Positions 46,400 to 58,568 of a DNA stretch of 64,000 nt are shown one piece after another. Numbering within the stretch: the first letter of the stretch is position 1; the number at the start of each line of letters is the position of its first letter. Source of the stretch: Coptis chinensis. Its lineage: Eukaryota; Streptophyta; Magnoliopsida; Ranunculales; Ranunculaceae. Below the pieces are notes generated by a model that did no database searches, was not told where the DNA came from, and worked only from the letters and a program-made list of their open reading frames with translations. The stretch is taken from positions 56,069,501 to 56,133,500 of the forward strand of contig CM027377.1 of the NCBI GenBank assembly GCA_015680905.1, in the 5' to 3' direction. The position numbers and the translations under genes are program-made.

Positions 46400-47900
46400 T
46401 TTTTTTATCCCTTAGACCCTTCTCCAAACAACCCATCAACATATCTACTCTAACATTCTCAATCCAAACCTGGCCAATGCATCAACTACCACTATATCTC
46501 ACCAATGGTAAGATAAGTTAACAAATCGAAGATAAAAGCGAAGCCAAAAAGAAAAAAAAAAAGTCTATTCAAACACTAAAAAGAGTAACGACGCATTTCT
46601 TTGCTTGGTAGTAATCAAGTCGAAAAAACAACCAGGGTAAAAGGGGGGGGGGGGGGGGGAGACCAATTTGTGTCGAATAAACAAGTAGGGGGTAAAGGGG
46701 GACCCAAGAACGAAACAAAAAATAAAAGCCAGTTGAGTACTTTTTTGCGAGCAGACGGTGGGTTGCGAGACAATAAAACATCTAATGTGGAAAGGAGAAT
46801 TTGTTAACAATAATCAAGTAGTAAAAGTTGTTGAGATGAGAAGTGAGTGGAGTTGAAATGAGAAAATCAGATACCTATGAAGTTAGACAGCGAGAAATAA
46901 AAAAAAAACGGTACGTACCTGTATTGAGTTGAGAGAGAGGAGATATCAAGTGAGGAGAAAGAGAATAGGGCGTGAGTTCCTGGCTCTAGAGAAAGAGAAA
47001 GAGGGAACGATTTAATGGCGCGAGAGAAGAGTGAGGAGAAATTAGCAAAGTTTGTGCGAGAATGAGGACAGACAAAAACCAACCAAAAGACTTTTTGGGC
47101 CACATACCCCCTCGGCCCAGAACGTTAGTTTGCTCCGCCCACTTGATTATAGACATGGTCAAAACAAACTAGTATACTGCATGGCAGTGGGGAGTGAGCG
47201 GAGCTGCGGGGAGAGAGAGAGTTATGTTGGGTGAAGGAGAAAGGGTATTGGGGCCAAAAAAAATGAGAGAGAAGTGGAAGGGTATTGGGGGCTTAAGAAA
47301 AATAAGAGAGAAGTTGAGGACCACAGACAGAAACCAACCAACTTGGTTTTTGTCCGCATACCCCCCCTTCTGCCAAGATCGTTCGCTCCGCTCACTCGAT
47401 TAGTATCAAACTCTAAAGCTAATTTTTGAATTTCCATTAACAATAGGATGGAGCACTTTTTCTATTTTGTAATTTGTATATTGTAGAATTGTTGATGGGT
47501 CTGAGTGACCTGGCCTTTATAATCCACTTGAATTCGATCGAATTCAGTCAACAATGTTCTTGATACAGTACTGACTTTGGCCACATTTGGTATTGCTTAA
47601 TTTTAGAAATTAAACAGCTTCATGAAACAGTTTAGAAAAACAAGTACGTCATTTTCTCGGCAGCACATTGGCCACACAGGAAATAGTCTGCCATAGCATT
47701 TTTGGTACCCAGACACCCAGTGACAGAGCAACTTAATATTCTTCATTTGTAAAAAGTAGTTTCATACTTGCATAGATGAATATGTTCGTCAGAGAGCAAC
47801 AAATGAAATACAAGGGGGAAATTTAATCTGTCAACTGAACACCTAATTTTATGGACGTCAACTCACAACTGAGATACTGTTTTAGCTAATTTACGCACAA
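46400..47900. other. No gene seen; G-tract and internal similarity
   Basis: A run of 17 or so G lies at 46643-46659. Segments near 47065-47155 and 47320-47400 are diverged repeats of each other (ACAGAYARAAACCAACCAA, then CATACCCCC and GCTCCGC). AGTGAGCGGAGC at 47192 is inverted as GCTCCGCTCACT near 47385. A 36-bp stretch beginning CTAGTATACTGCAT at 47169 also occurs at 39125. Confidence 0.5.
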
Positions 47901-47929
47901 AAGTGAAAAAGTATAGCAGCTCTGGCTTC

Positions 47930-49334
47930 CACGATTGAGAATGGAGAAAGCAGCAGTGGGACGTGAAAATGTTTAGACTTTTTTGAGATTCCTTGATCTT
48001 GAACACGATAGAAACATAGGGGAAATACTTTACCATGTAACGCTTATTTGGTCCACTTCATCAACTATGTCCATGGCTACTTCGACTGTGAATAACCAGA
48101 AACATAAATCTGTCTCTCCTATAATCGGGTGTGGATAAGCATCGTTCCATATCTCTAAGTGTACCTATATATACTATATATTATACTAGCAGCTGGAGAT
48201 CCATGAGAGTGCACCCAAGACATAGGTTGTGATGGGAGGGCGGCTCCTAAGTGGGACTAGAGATGGTTTAGTTGCAGGAGTACATGTCAGAGGCAGCAGT
48301 AAGTGCACCAATTATACTCACATTGTCATCTGCAGTCAAAGAATACCGCGAATTAAGCTTTACCGGGAATTAGGCTTTAAAAGCTAACAAACTTTGATAA
48401 AAACACATGAAGTGAAGAACAAGTGATTGCCACTTGTGCTCTCATTGAGTCTAATAAATAGTGCTTAATTGATCATGTTGGAATATAAGACAGTGTATGT
48501 CAATTATTTAGTTTCAATATATATGTTTCAAAATGCTGCCGTTTATCTGATTATGAAACTGTAATTCTCTAAATGCATTAATAATCAAGCCGTTGACGGT
48601 TGAGAAATTGGACATCAAACTCATCAAATCTGCCAATCTGGCCACAATTCTTAGTGAAGTAAACAAAAGGGCAAGACCAAATACTAAAACGAAAGAAGAT
48701 TGCTCGACTTGAACAGAACAATGCACAGTTCAAATAAGCTAATTTGTATTGTAAGGGGGGGGGGGGGGAATATTGGCTATTCTCAGCATAGACAGTACCT
48801 CCTGCTTTGGTTGATAGGTACTCATTAGTGCTTGTCGATGTTGCGGGATTCGTCACAAAGAGCTTGGCTAGGCGTATTTCAATTATTTTCATCTGCTCCC
48901 CTGCTGCTTTATCAAACTCGACTATTGGCCTGTTTGAGTACCTCTTCTGCAACAGAGAGATTGAGAGCAACCAATACTATATGATGTAGCAGCATATCAA
49001 CGTAATTAAGCGTCAAATGATGGACAAGGTATATATATATAGTTTTTAAGTCGATCACACAAATACAATCTTCAAGTATGTGAGTTTTATTGGGATGTAT
49101 GTACGTAAGATGCAAATGTGATTATTCTACTTCAAATGATTCCATGTACCCTTTGCATCTTACATTCCATTAAGTTTCCAACCTTCTTGAGTGAGGGATA
49201 GGATCCAAATGTCGGAGGAGTTTACATTTTACCTTAGGTTCAACGAGTATTTCAGGAGTGCTCCTACCAGTTGCACATATATGAAAAACAAAACAAAACT
49301 TTTTCATGTACCGTGCATTCCACTCAAATAGTTC
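47930..49334 (-). pseudogene. Partial duplicate of TTL (exons 4 to 6)
   Basis: Same orientation as TTL, about 15 kb away. Exon 4 (49233-49334, 102 bp, ELFEWNARYMKK) and exon 5 (48799-48946, 148 bp, KRYSNRPIVEFDKAA; two codons shorter than in TTL) are open and keep their splice sites. Exon 6 (about 47930-48335) is ruined: the PTS2 region reads DNVSIIGA-L with Arg and His lost, a frame break and stop follow in the next 20 codons, and an AT-rich insertion interrupts the hydrolase domain. Exons 1 to 3 were not found. The introns between the exons are also similar to those of TTL (for example TTAATTGATCATGTT in both), so this is a DNA-level duplication and not a retrocopy. Confidence 0.85.
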
Positions 49335-50675
49335 CTGCTCTTTAAAATCACGAAGAAACATGAATCAGCTGCCACTTGAAAAATACAAAGCCAATGAACA
49401 TTTATTATTTATACATGATGATTAAATACACAAATATTATAATTATGCATATGGGTGAACTAATATCATATGATGAAACCATAAGTTCTATAGGTAATAG
49501 AATTAGAACAATCAAGCATATGAAGAGTCATGTGCGGGAGATTTGATTGTATCTATTTACCTAGAATGCTCACAGTTAGGGATGAAGTCGGACACTTTAC
49601 TTATAAGACTGTAATATACATAACTGCTATATGATAGGATGATAATATCTCAATCATTTGAGTAAGACTCTAAGTTTGTATATTGGTGTAGTCACATGAC
49701 TGACACTGAGGGGATCAAAGTAAGAACACACTATAAATTCGCTGTTAAGGTTAGTGTGCAAATCTCACTCTATCAATTAATCCATAGACTTGAAGAATTG
49801 TGAAAATTCATTGTGTCTAAAATTTATTATTTTGAGACGTTAAAAATTAATGTCTATTCATAGACTAGACTTGACGTTTTGGGTAATGAATATAAGACAT
49901 CTTGAATCACGAATTCTAATAAATGATCCACCATTCTACGGAGTTATGTATTAGGAAATTATGACATAACTAATTGAGCTCAAACCTAGCCGGTATAAGA
50001 AATAGTTTCTTAATGCTCAATTGATGTTAAATGTCACATTGGGTCAATTAGACATGGGTGAGACAGTGAAGAACAAATTCGCAATGGTCTAATTGTGAAT
50101 ACAAGTAAGGTGGAGGGACTTAGATATAATTAATGGTAGGAAAGGACTTTCTTGAAAGTTTTAGGGGCCTTATTGTAAATATAGATTAGTTAATGGGCAC
50201 TTTCCATATTAAAGAGATATATATTAAAAATGTTTTAGTATATTAAATACAAGATGACAATGCAAGGACTTGTCCTCTTAAGATAAGACTTAGAATCCTA
50301 AGTGGATCCCACAACACACACTTACGTATTCTCAAAGTTTCTCTATATAAGAGAATGACTTTTTGGTGAAAGGGACTATTAGTCTTTCCAGGAAAAGTAC
50401 AACTAAAAGGAGGAGAAAAGCAAAAGTACCACTAGAAGGCTGAATATTGAGTGATTTGGATTCAGCTTTGAAAAGTTTCTCTTTACTGTGAATCTCCAAT
50501 TCCAACTTTGAAGGTATTTTTCTTTTAATTCCTTTTTTGATCAATAATAAATTAGCATGTCAAAGATGTAGGATTAAAGTAATCCCAACAAAAGTATGGA
50601 AGAAGATTTTCATTTTAAGCAATTAAGGGACTATAGGGCAGAGGGAAGTAACGATTGGAGGAATTTCAACTACTA
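49335..50675. other. No gene seen
   Basis: AT-rich sequence without recognisable coding regions or element ends. The upstream exons of the TTL duplicate would be expected here but are absent. Confidence 0.4.
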
Positions 50676-51106
50676 TTGTGTAAGTTCATAGTCCTTTACG
50701 TCTGTTAGTATCCTCCACTCTCAACCACTCGTGGCAGTCCACGTGTCTAGATTCCAACCACGACCTACAAGCACACGACTTGGAAGAAGCAACCACTACG
50801 CCTTAAGGTCAGGTCGTCCAGACGACCTAGGAAATGTAACCGCTGCGCACTACAAGCTAGTTAACAATAGCATTAATGGGAGACTTTACTCGATAACGAT
50901 CTCCAGGTCTTCACTTTGTAACAGACGCATCCAGAAAAGGAAGGGACAACTCTACACCTATAAAAGGGAGGTACGAACTACGTAAGGCTTGATTGGAGTC
51001 GGGCTAAATGACTCGATACATAGGCAACTCTTCTCCGAAGGAAGAGCACAACCATTTTCGACCAAACTCAATCTCAGTTTGTAGGTATAATTCGATACGT
51101 TTACAT
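50676..51106 (+). repeat. Probable LTR of another gypsy-type element
   Basis: The segment ends ...CGATACGTTTACA and is followed by TTGGTGCTGTCTGTGGGGA, a close variant of the gypsy primer site TTGGCGCCGTCTGTGGGGA. A TATA box (CCTATAAAAGGGAGG) near 50957 fits an LTR promoter. The left edge is approximate; no matching 3' LTR lies in the window. Confidence 0.5.
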
Positions 51107-52749
51107 TGGTGCTGTCTGTGGGGAGAATTTCTTGGAAATTCATCTACTCAAAGTTCTATTTCTTTAATCAACTACCGAGAACCTTCAATTCCCAAGACCA
51201 TGAAGCGTGGATCAAAAGGCGTGAACGGATTACTCAACAAAAATTAGCAACTACAATGTTGCTAAATCAGATACGCAAACTCATTTCCTATATATGTTTC
51301 ACTTTTGGATCCAGATTATAATTGTTTTTTAGAGTTTTCATAACTCTAGAATAGAAGCAACACATTTTTTCTGGTCTGCCATACTTGACAGACCAGTTCA
51401 CACAATATCTATACTATGAACATGCTCCAGCCATCGCTAGAACACATATCACAGGTTGTACAATTTTTTTGGTCATGTAGAGAAAAAGGACGTTTATCGT
51501 CCTTAGAGATAATTAACGACCTCCAAATTTCAAAGCAAGCAGATATTTATGCACTAGCAATTACGCTTCTCTTTCCAAGAATACATGTCTGGGTACATAA
51601 GCAATTGCCCAACGAAATTGTCACTGGGAGCTGATCGATTGCACTCCGAACCTGGGCTACAATTCGCCAGAAAGCACTACAGCTACAAAACTCTAGCTTA
51701 ACCAAATTGGCAAGTCGTTGATCAAACTATAAACTGGGGCAACGGAGGAGTCAAGTGATAACTGTTTTCCACAAACTTATAGTTTTCGAATTATAAAGGA
51801 GAACCTCCGGAGCTAGCCTTCTTTCTATCTCAAGTACCCTCAGTGCATCAACTCAACACAACACTGGAAGAATTTTTGCATCTCAACAGAATTTTCAAGT
51901 CATGCACAGAGCAAGCAAAGGTCCAAGCAATAAAGGAGTTACAACAAACGACCTCAATGTCTTACAGTACAAGAGCTTAATAAGCATAAATGCGAGCTAA
52001 ACTTGCATTAAACTAAGGTGCATCAACAGAGCTTCATAGTTGGGCTAAGGTCATCATTCAGTAGATGCATACATTGACTATCGACCTACAGTTCCAATGC
52101 CCCAAGCACTGGACCAAGACGTAACACATGTGACTTACACTTCGAACTAGAGCTAGCTACAACATCTCTAAACAGGGACTAACTAAAGCCATCTGGCCAT
52201 GTCTAGTCCAGCTCAATACACCATACATCTCCAAAATTACTACAATTAATATTGACGTTTAATAACTAGTTGGTACTAACTCTTTGGTGCTAGCTCATTT
52301 TTTTTATAGGTCACTCAAGCTCCAAAACTGAAACTAGCTACAGTCACGCCAATTCAAGGCTAATAACTATAGTAACGCCCCCAAAAGGCTAGCTATCAAC
52401 CAATCAGCTTGATGCCGTGCTAAGGATCAAGTTCGATCTATAAACTACGATGTCAGCTCACAATCAAAGAAGCTCAACGTAAATCAACCATAGTGATGCC
52501 CCCAAAAGGCTAGCTATCAACAATAACGCCCCCAAAAGGTGTACAAATCGACTTAACACCTATGCAAGGGTTAAGTCCGATTCAACTGTAATTGCCACTC
52601 AAAGGCCAATTATTAGTCAAATTCAATAAAAAATGCCCCCAAAAGGCGTACAAATCGACTTAACACCTATACAAATGTTAAGTCCGATTCAACTGTAATT
52701 ATCACTCAGATGGTAATTATCAGTCAAATCCAATCAAAGGTCCCCTAAA
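51107..52749 (+). mobile_element. Internal region of an LTR element with tandem repeats, no pol seen
   Basis: It begins with the primer-site-like TTGGTGCTGTCTGTGGGG. No long open frame or gag/pol motif follows for 1.6 kb. From about 52370 the sequence becomes repetitive, with many copies of GCCCCCAAAAGGC and a unit of about 107 bp (ACAAATCGACTTAACACC at 52543 and 52650, and ACAAATCAACTTAACACC at 63853 beyond the nested element). The absence of coding sequence suggests a large non-coding derivative (LARD type) or a degraded element. Confidence 0.45.
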
Positions 52750-52754
52750 ATGAC

Positions 52755-54251
52755 TGATAAAACATAAAAATGATAGTTTACCTACGAAATGAACGATAAA
52801 ACTCAAAACGTAAGTAAACTAAAACTATGTTCGAGTCTATATTTTATCAAAGATTCTACTCTCTATCTATTGAACATATATAGTGGAGTAGGAAGTTCGT
52901 TCCACTCCTAGTCCTTCCGCATGCTGTGTTCTCTACGTATAAGTAAACTTAACTCTAAAGTCTAATGAGAGATTTACGAAATGGCAACTAGACTACGATG
53001 CAACTACCCACGAGATGCAACTAGTCGACTATTAGAACAACTATGGGAATGCTACGTCGATTCTATGATAAGGAGTTAGAGGGGGGATTGATTCCACCTT
53101 AACTCGACTTAATCCTACTAACGACGAATCGTCGTAATCCGAATTGAATCGCTTCAAGAAATAACTGGGTTACTCCTAATCCCTAATTACACATGACATT
53201 TCTACCAATTCATAACTAGCATGTGAATGATTACACCCATTCTCATGGTGAACTAATCGTTTCTAGAGTGGAAAGGAAATTACAACGACTCCTACAATAT
53301 TCGAATCAAGCTTTCATCAAGGCTTCTCAACCCCTCTAATGGAGGTTTAGCCGAGAAATCATGACGCAATCATTTCCGACTAAATTATAACTAAACATAA
53401 TATAAAGAATTGAATTTTACTAATCTAAATTAAACAATAATTAAATTCTAATTAATAACTAATAATTGAATAACAAGTAATAAATGAAATTAGATCTAAC
53501 AATTGTAAATGACAAGAATCGAAATTGACAAATAGCTATTTTATTTATCAAACTAATTAAGAACAATGATTCTAAGAGTCCAATCTAAAACAAGAATTGA
53601 ATATAAACTAAAATTAATTTAATTAAATAAAAACTAGATCTAGAATTATCTATTATTTTAGGTCTAACTAGCTACCATTAACAAAGAGTCAAGCTCTTGT
53701 TTTTATACTTTCAGATCCAAAAATCGTGCATGGGCTTGGAGCCATGTTTTGGGCCAGAGAATCAGGCCCAAAACCCAATTCTTTCAGTCCAAAAAGGCCT
53801 CTTCAGCTGCAATTTAAATTGGGCTTCAACAGACATGTTGTCCACTTCTGCTCCTCTGATTGGGTCAAGGCTTAGACCATTGGAAAGCTCTTTTCGAGCC
53901 GGTCGTGTTTACATAAGGTAGGCCCCATTCCGAGGTCTGAGTCCAAAGATACGACCTCGAAGTTCGATGACTTTGTGTCTTTGTTTACGCCCAGCGTCGA
54001 CTTTTCAAATTTGCCCGGGCTTTAGAAAGGCTTTGTCTTCTTGAATCTTGGCCTTTAATCATGGAACTCCTTAGTAACCGACCTTTGCTCCTTTATCTCG
54101 CTAAAGTGGCACATTTTACACATAATGGACTTTGAAGCCCGAAATGCATAAAAACACGTGTCGGTGTTAACTCTTAATTATTACTCACATAATTGGTCTA
54201 AAAGTATGATGGTATTCACGGGGTTAAAACTACAGTTTTGGGCTCTTATCA
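52755..54251 (-). repeat. 3' LTR of family-G element 2
   Basis: 1,497 bp, TG to CA, matching the LTR at 62339-63846 with scattered substitutions and indels. Confidence 0.88.
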
Positions 54252-54290
54252 CACCCCCCAACAAAGATTTTGCTTGTCCTCAAGCAAAGA
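54252..54290 (-). promoter_or_regulatory. Polypurine tract and palindrome of element 2
   Basis: Element strand: TTTGCTTGAGGACAAGCAAA (palindrome), then TTGTTGGGGGGTG directly before the LTR. Confidence 0.7.
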
Positions 54291-55820
54291 TGAGAAATTA
54301 GAATAAGTGACCAAAAATGGAGTTCTATCTACTCTCGTTTAGCTGAGCGATTGCATTGACCATAGGCAACAAGGCCTTAAACCACTAGGAATTCCCTAGT
54401 GGACGAGTTATAGCCTCGTGAGAGTTTTCCAGTGAAGGTACTCACAAACTTCATCTATACTACAACGACTAAGAAATAAAACTATTGTTTCCTTATTCAT
54501 GCTCTAAATTAACTATACCTCTCACTAGCAATGCATATAGAGTAATCAAGTCGAAACCTAAGCTAATATATGCATAATAATCAATCATCTACAATAAATA
54601 TATATGCAATGAGTAATACTATGAAATGTCTAGCGTGTTTAAGTTCAAACTTCGAGAATAAGCCCCTTAAGTAGGTTCTCACAATAATAGTCAAGATACA
54701 ACACTCTGATTTTTCCACTCAAGTTTCGTTACTCCAGTGTGCAGTGGGCACACTTTACCTTACAATCTCAATGACAACAAGGAAACCAGAGTCGATCAAA
54801 CACATCTGCCACTTACTATCACACTAGCCTATTCCTAATTGAGCTAGAGGTCTTTATTAGGTGTTGCGGGGATTAGGAGATGGTTTAAGAAGGAAGGAAA
54901 TAGATATTCAAAAAGGACAAGTCTGAGATAATAGAGTCTTCCTATTATGTAACTAGAGAAAACCTTGCTATTTACTTTTGCTTCTACACTTTGTTTCCAT
55001 CCTTAGCTATATATATATATATATATTATATATATATATATCTTTGGCTTTTGACCCCTTTTATTCTATTTTTTTGGAGTTTTTATTTTATTTCTATTTT
55101 TATTTTTCTTTTCTTTGGATGGAAACTTCTTTTCTTTATTTTCTGAAGCAATTAACTAACTTTTGTTTACACAGATTTTTCTCTTCTTCTATTCTCAGAC
55201 TTATTCTAGATTGGGTAGGTTGAATTTTTTATTTTGTTTTGTTTTTGTAATAGGGTAGAGGAATTGTGGTTTATGGAAGGCTAAAGAAGGGCTCAGAGGG
55301 GCGACTAGCGGAATATAATTCATAGGTATGAATTTCTGGCTATATCGATCCAAAGATGGCCTAAATTCTCGCTTAGGATATGGTTTAGTGATCAAGCAAG
55401 TGGACGTGTGATATCTCTATCCGGATTTTACTTCTCCCTTGTGTCATTTCTCAAATGTTTCGCTCATATAAGGCTTTAGGCTATATTCTCACAGGATTTG
55501 TAGAATAAGTACTCTAGCCTAGATTTCAGAAACTCACTGCTAACAATCATAGATACTCATGTAATATATTTATAGATAGATGCAAATATTATTACCTACA
55601 TTTTAACCTAAGTTTCTAAAAATTATTCTAATGCAAAAGCTACGTGAGACTTCAAGATTATTAAGAGCATAGAGAAAGAAAACAATACTAATATTCCTAA
55701 GTGTATAACATAACTTATTTATTTATATTTTTGATTTTTTTTTTTAAATTTTAACTAGAAAACAAATGCATATTATACCTATCTATATCCTAACAGATGC
55801 CTTAATTACACGTGTTTCTA
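54291..55820 (-). other. Long non-coding region of element 2
   Basis: No open frame of interest. It contains an (AT)n tract at 55006-55040. It is collinear with 18986-20500 of element 1 and with about 5095-6640 of the truncated copy. Conservation without coding potential across three copies suggests a cis-acting role. Confidence 0.55.
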
Positions 55821-55821
55821 T

Positions 55822-55862
55822 GCCCCCCCAAACAAGAAGCATGCTTTGTCCTCAAAGCATTT
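55822..55862 (-). promoter_or_regulatory. Palindrome and G-tract motif after ORF B
   Basis: Element strand: ATGCTTTGAGGACAAAGCAT, a perfect palindrome around AGGA, then CTTGTTTGGGGGGGCAT. The same order is seen next to the 3' LTR. Confidence 0.6.
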
Positions 55863-56172
55863 TAAATAAAGAGGGTTGGAAAAATACCATTGAATCGCGT
55901 GAAATTCAGGAACATTTGCAAAACAAGGTTAGAACATACTAATATAGGAAATAAAAACTGATGCAACTCTATACGAGTTCTACCCATTATGGGGTTAAAA
56001 GAATGAAATTGCTTGGGACATAAGCGCACACTAACTAGAATTAAAACTTACCTTATCTCCCCGCTTTACTCATCATCTTCCTCATCCTCTTCTTTTTATA
56101 AAGAAGTGAGGTTCCTTCGATCCGCCATGCCATGATAATTTGCCGGGCTTCCGCCATTTATCGCTATTATTG

Positions 56173-56946
56173 CTAACCTATTAAGAGCCACTTGTCCGAT
56201 GGGGTGTAGGGTGCAACCTGATGAGGTTGTATCCTCCACCCTTGCCAAGTCATTACGGAAAAAGATCGAATAATACTATTTGGTGGGTCGCATTGTCGAA
56301 TCGTAATCCAATCCGTGAAACGTGTATAAAAAATAGGAAAGAAACATAGCATAATACGGGAAATTAGAACAGGCATAAGAAGGTACTTATGCCTCATGCT
56401 ATGGGATCGAGCTAAACTAGACATCAAGGTTCGGAGAAGGTCATGACACATACGTCCCGTGGCTAAAGCAAGGAAGATGCTGCAAGTGGCATCATTCACA
56501 GAAGAAAAACGCCATTCCCCTAAAATGTTTAGCATGATCCAAAACATAACAGTTCCTATGTTCATGGACAGGCTACCAAAGGCGACGTTATATTCCCCTT
56601 GGTCCTCGATACGGAAAATGCCCGCGCCATACGACTCATGCAAAAACTCGTAAGTGTAGACATACATATTATCTACCCAATAGCACCATGGATCTTGTAT
56701 TTCAGCGGGCATAGCAAGTCCAAGAACAAATGCTAGCAAGAACCTGGTAATTTCCATTGGTTCATTATCAATGTTGATGGAGAACACTTGTTCTCCATCT
56801 GTTCTCTCAAAGAAAATGCAATTATCGTAAAAATAAGATGTTAGTGTTGGAGAATACAGTGCATCAGGTCTTACCATGAGCGGTTCCCAGCCAACATATG
56901 TGATCGCCTCGCGAAACCAAGCACCATAAGTAGTGCTTTGGAACAA
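56173..56946 (-). CDS. Family-G ORF B, unknown protein (plant-transposon-protein-like)
   Basis: A 257-codon open frame on the element strand, beginning FQSTTYGAWFREAITYVGWE and ending in PYTPSDKWLLIG. Frame-level similarity continues upstream of the first Met across a stop (SFEDLF), so the original start lay further 5'. Visible features are an FY-D core near residue 38-45, a segment with VFSINIDNEPMEITRF, an AFVLGLAMP segment, and Arg/His- and Leu-rich later parts (HKYLLMPVLISRIML). The layout resembles the poorly described 'putative plant transposon protein' domain found in many plant LTR elements. It has no reverse transcriptase, integrase or protease motif. It shares a pattern with ORF A upstream. 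Function unknown; an accessory or env-position protein is possible. Confidence 0.55.
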   Translation of the reverse strand: MFQSTTYGAWFREAITYVGWEPLMVRPDALYSPTLTSYFYDNCIFFERTDGEQVFSINIDNEPMEITRFLLAFVLGLAMPAEIQDPWCYWVDNMYVYTYEFLHESYGAGIFRIEDQGEYNVAFGSLSMNIGTVMFWIMLNILGEWRFSSVNDATCSIFLALATGRMCHDLLRTLMSSLARSHSMRHKYLLMPVLISRIMLCFFPIFYTRFTDWITIRQCDPPNSIIRSFSVMTWQGWRIQPHQVAPYTPSDKWLLIG

Positions 56947-57599
56947 ATCTTCGAAAGACTATTCCGGTATCAATGTAGGAGATGTCATCTCAAAATTACG
57001 CTCTGGAATAGCTGCGAATGATCCAGAAACAACCCGCAGAAAACTGGAATTTTTCTGGTCCACGAAAGTCAGGGCGCGAGTGCGCTCTGAAGATTTTGGA
57101 ATTCCAGTGTTTGAGCGAAGTCAGTCGCTCTCCTTGAAGCCTTGAAAGCGCTCTAAACAAAAATTCTGAAAATGTGCGGTAGCGAAAAGTAAGCTCCCTC
57201 AGCAGCACGCCCGAGGTCAGTCAAGATCGAAAAATGACACGAAACGTGGGAATCGCGGGAGTGAAAGGTGAGTGATGGAGGTTAGGTGTAGTGTGAGTTG
57301 TGAGTGTAGAATGAATGAAGTTTATATAGGTTTTACGTTGCTAAAACAGATCGGAAAGTTGCCAAAAAGTTTTTACGGCAGTTTTCGGAAATACTAAAAT
57401 TTCCAAACCCGAAAATGGAAACAACTCATTTTCTTGATTCTAAAACAAACCTAGTATCTTTTAGGTTGAATTTAGGATAGAATCTACCTATTTAATCGAG
57501 ATTTCATCCTACCATGATACTTATTCATAGATATGCCTAAACGGCCATATTTTCACCCTGACTCCGCAATAACTTCTAAAACGAAGGTCATATAAAAAT

Positions 57600-57640
57600 T
57601 ATGCTGGAATAGATAACACCACCCCCAAACAATTTGGGAA
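57600..57640 (-). promoter_or_regulatory. G-tract motif after ORF A
   Basis: Element strand: AAATTGTTTGGGGGTGGTGT. It closely resembles the 3' polypurine tract, without the AGGA palindrome. Confidence 0.5.
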
Positions 57641-57792
57641 GGTGGGATCAATATTAAACAACCACACAAAATTAAAATAATGATATTTTATTAAAATTGG
57701 CATTAAATGCCTGTTTACTACAAAATCCAAATTACGGAAATAAAACTTACATTAAAATAACTAACAATATTAAAAACTACAAATAAAAAACA

Positions 57793-58568
57793 TCAAACTA
57801 TACTATCCCTAACCACTTCGGTCTCGGTAGCGGAGGGCACATGCTCGAGATGGCTCCCGAAGCTCCGATCGGGCCAGCACCATTCGCTCTTTCGGCGGCG
57901 GCTTTGTGCCTCGATGGTGTGTCCTCGGAAGGAGAATCCCAGCTGAGGTGGGAATCGTGCAAGCATGTCGGCCCGAACCGGGCGCTGAGCTTCTAGCTCG
58001 GCCCTCATCTGTTCCTACCTCTCATCCTCTCTCTGGGTATGGATCTCGAAGTTATGGTGGAGAGTTGCCTGTCGAGTCCGGAGGTCTTCACAGATAGTGT
58101 TGAGCAAACGCATGCCACGATGAATCACAGCCATGCGTTCTACATCTGACCAGCACCTCTCCAAGGCATCCGCATCAAAACAAGTCAAATCCTCCTCATC
58201 CTCCGAGTCATTCCCATTTCCACCATCCTCCTTGTCATTCTCATTTCCACCATCCTCCTCGTCCTCTTCTCTATCCTCAGGTAACCTCCAAACTCGTTGG
58301 ACACAATCTTTATAGATCTAAGGATTTCGGTGTAGGGTGATGTAAATCCTATCAGACGCCGGAGCTGCTCTCAACTTCAACATGATCTTGGTTATTAAAA
58401 CAGGGAGAGGTGCCATCAACTTTCCCACTCCCCTAATCATGCTAAGCAAAAACTCCAAGATACAGAACTCGTACTTCTGCTCCTGGAGTATCCATAAAAT
58501 GTGGAGGCAGTTCAGACTGATGTCGCTAACCTTCTCCTTCCCGTGATCGTTCCGACCAATCCATCGAG
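57793..58568 (-). pseudogene. Frame-broken 3' part of ORF A
   Basis: Downstream of the open part of ORF A, short minus-strand frames (for example 57793-58008) and an acidic Ser/Glu/Asp-rich low-complexity stretch (58180-58280, element-strand GAGGATGAG-type repeats) continue the likely coding region, with stops between them. The segment near 58330-58560 (element strand) has the Leu/Ile-rich character of the later part of ORF B. Confidence 0.4.

Noticed and set aside
46565..47103. Hydrophobic minus-strand frames near 46565-47103
   Set aside because: Low-complexity translation of purine-rich AGAGAG/GAAAG DNA on the opposite strand; no domain.
50676..52750. CRISPR-like array suspected from repeated GCCCCCAAAAGGC words
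   Set aside because: Spacing is irregular, the 'spacers' are themselves repeats, and the sequence is plant nuclear DNA; it is an ordinary tandem/dispersed repeat.
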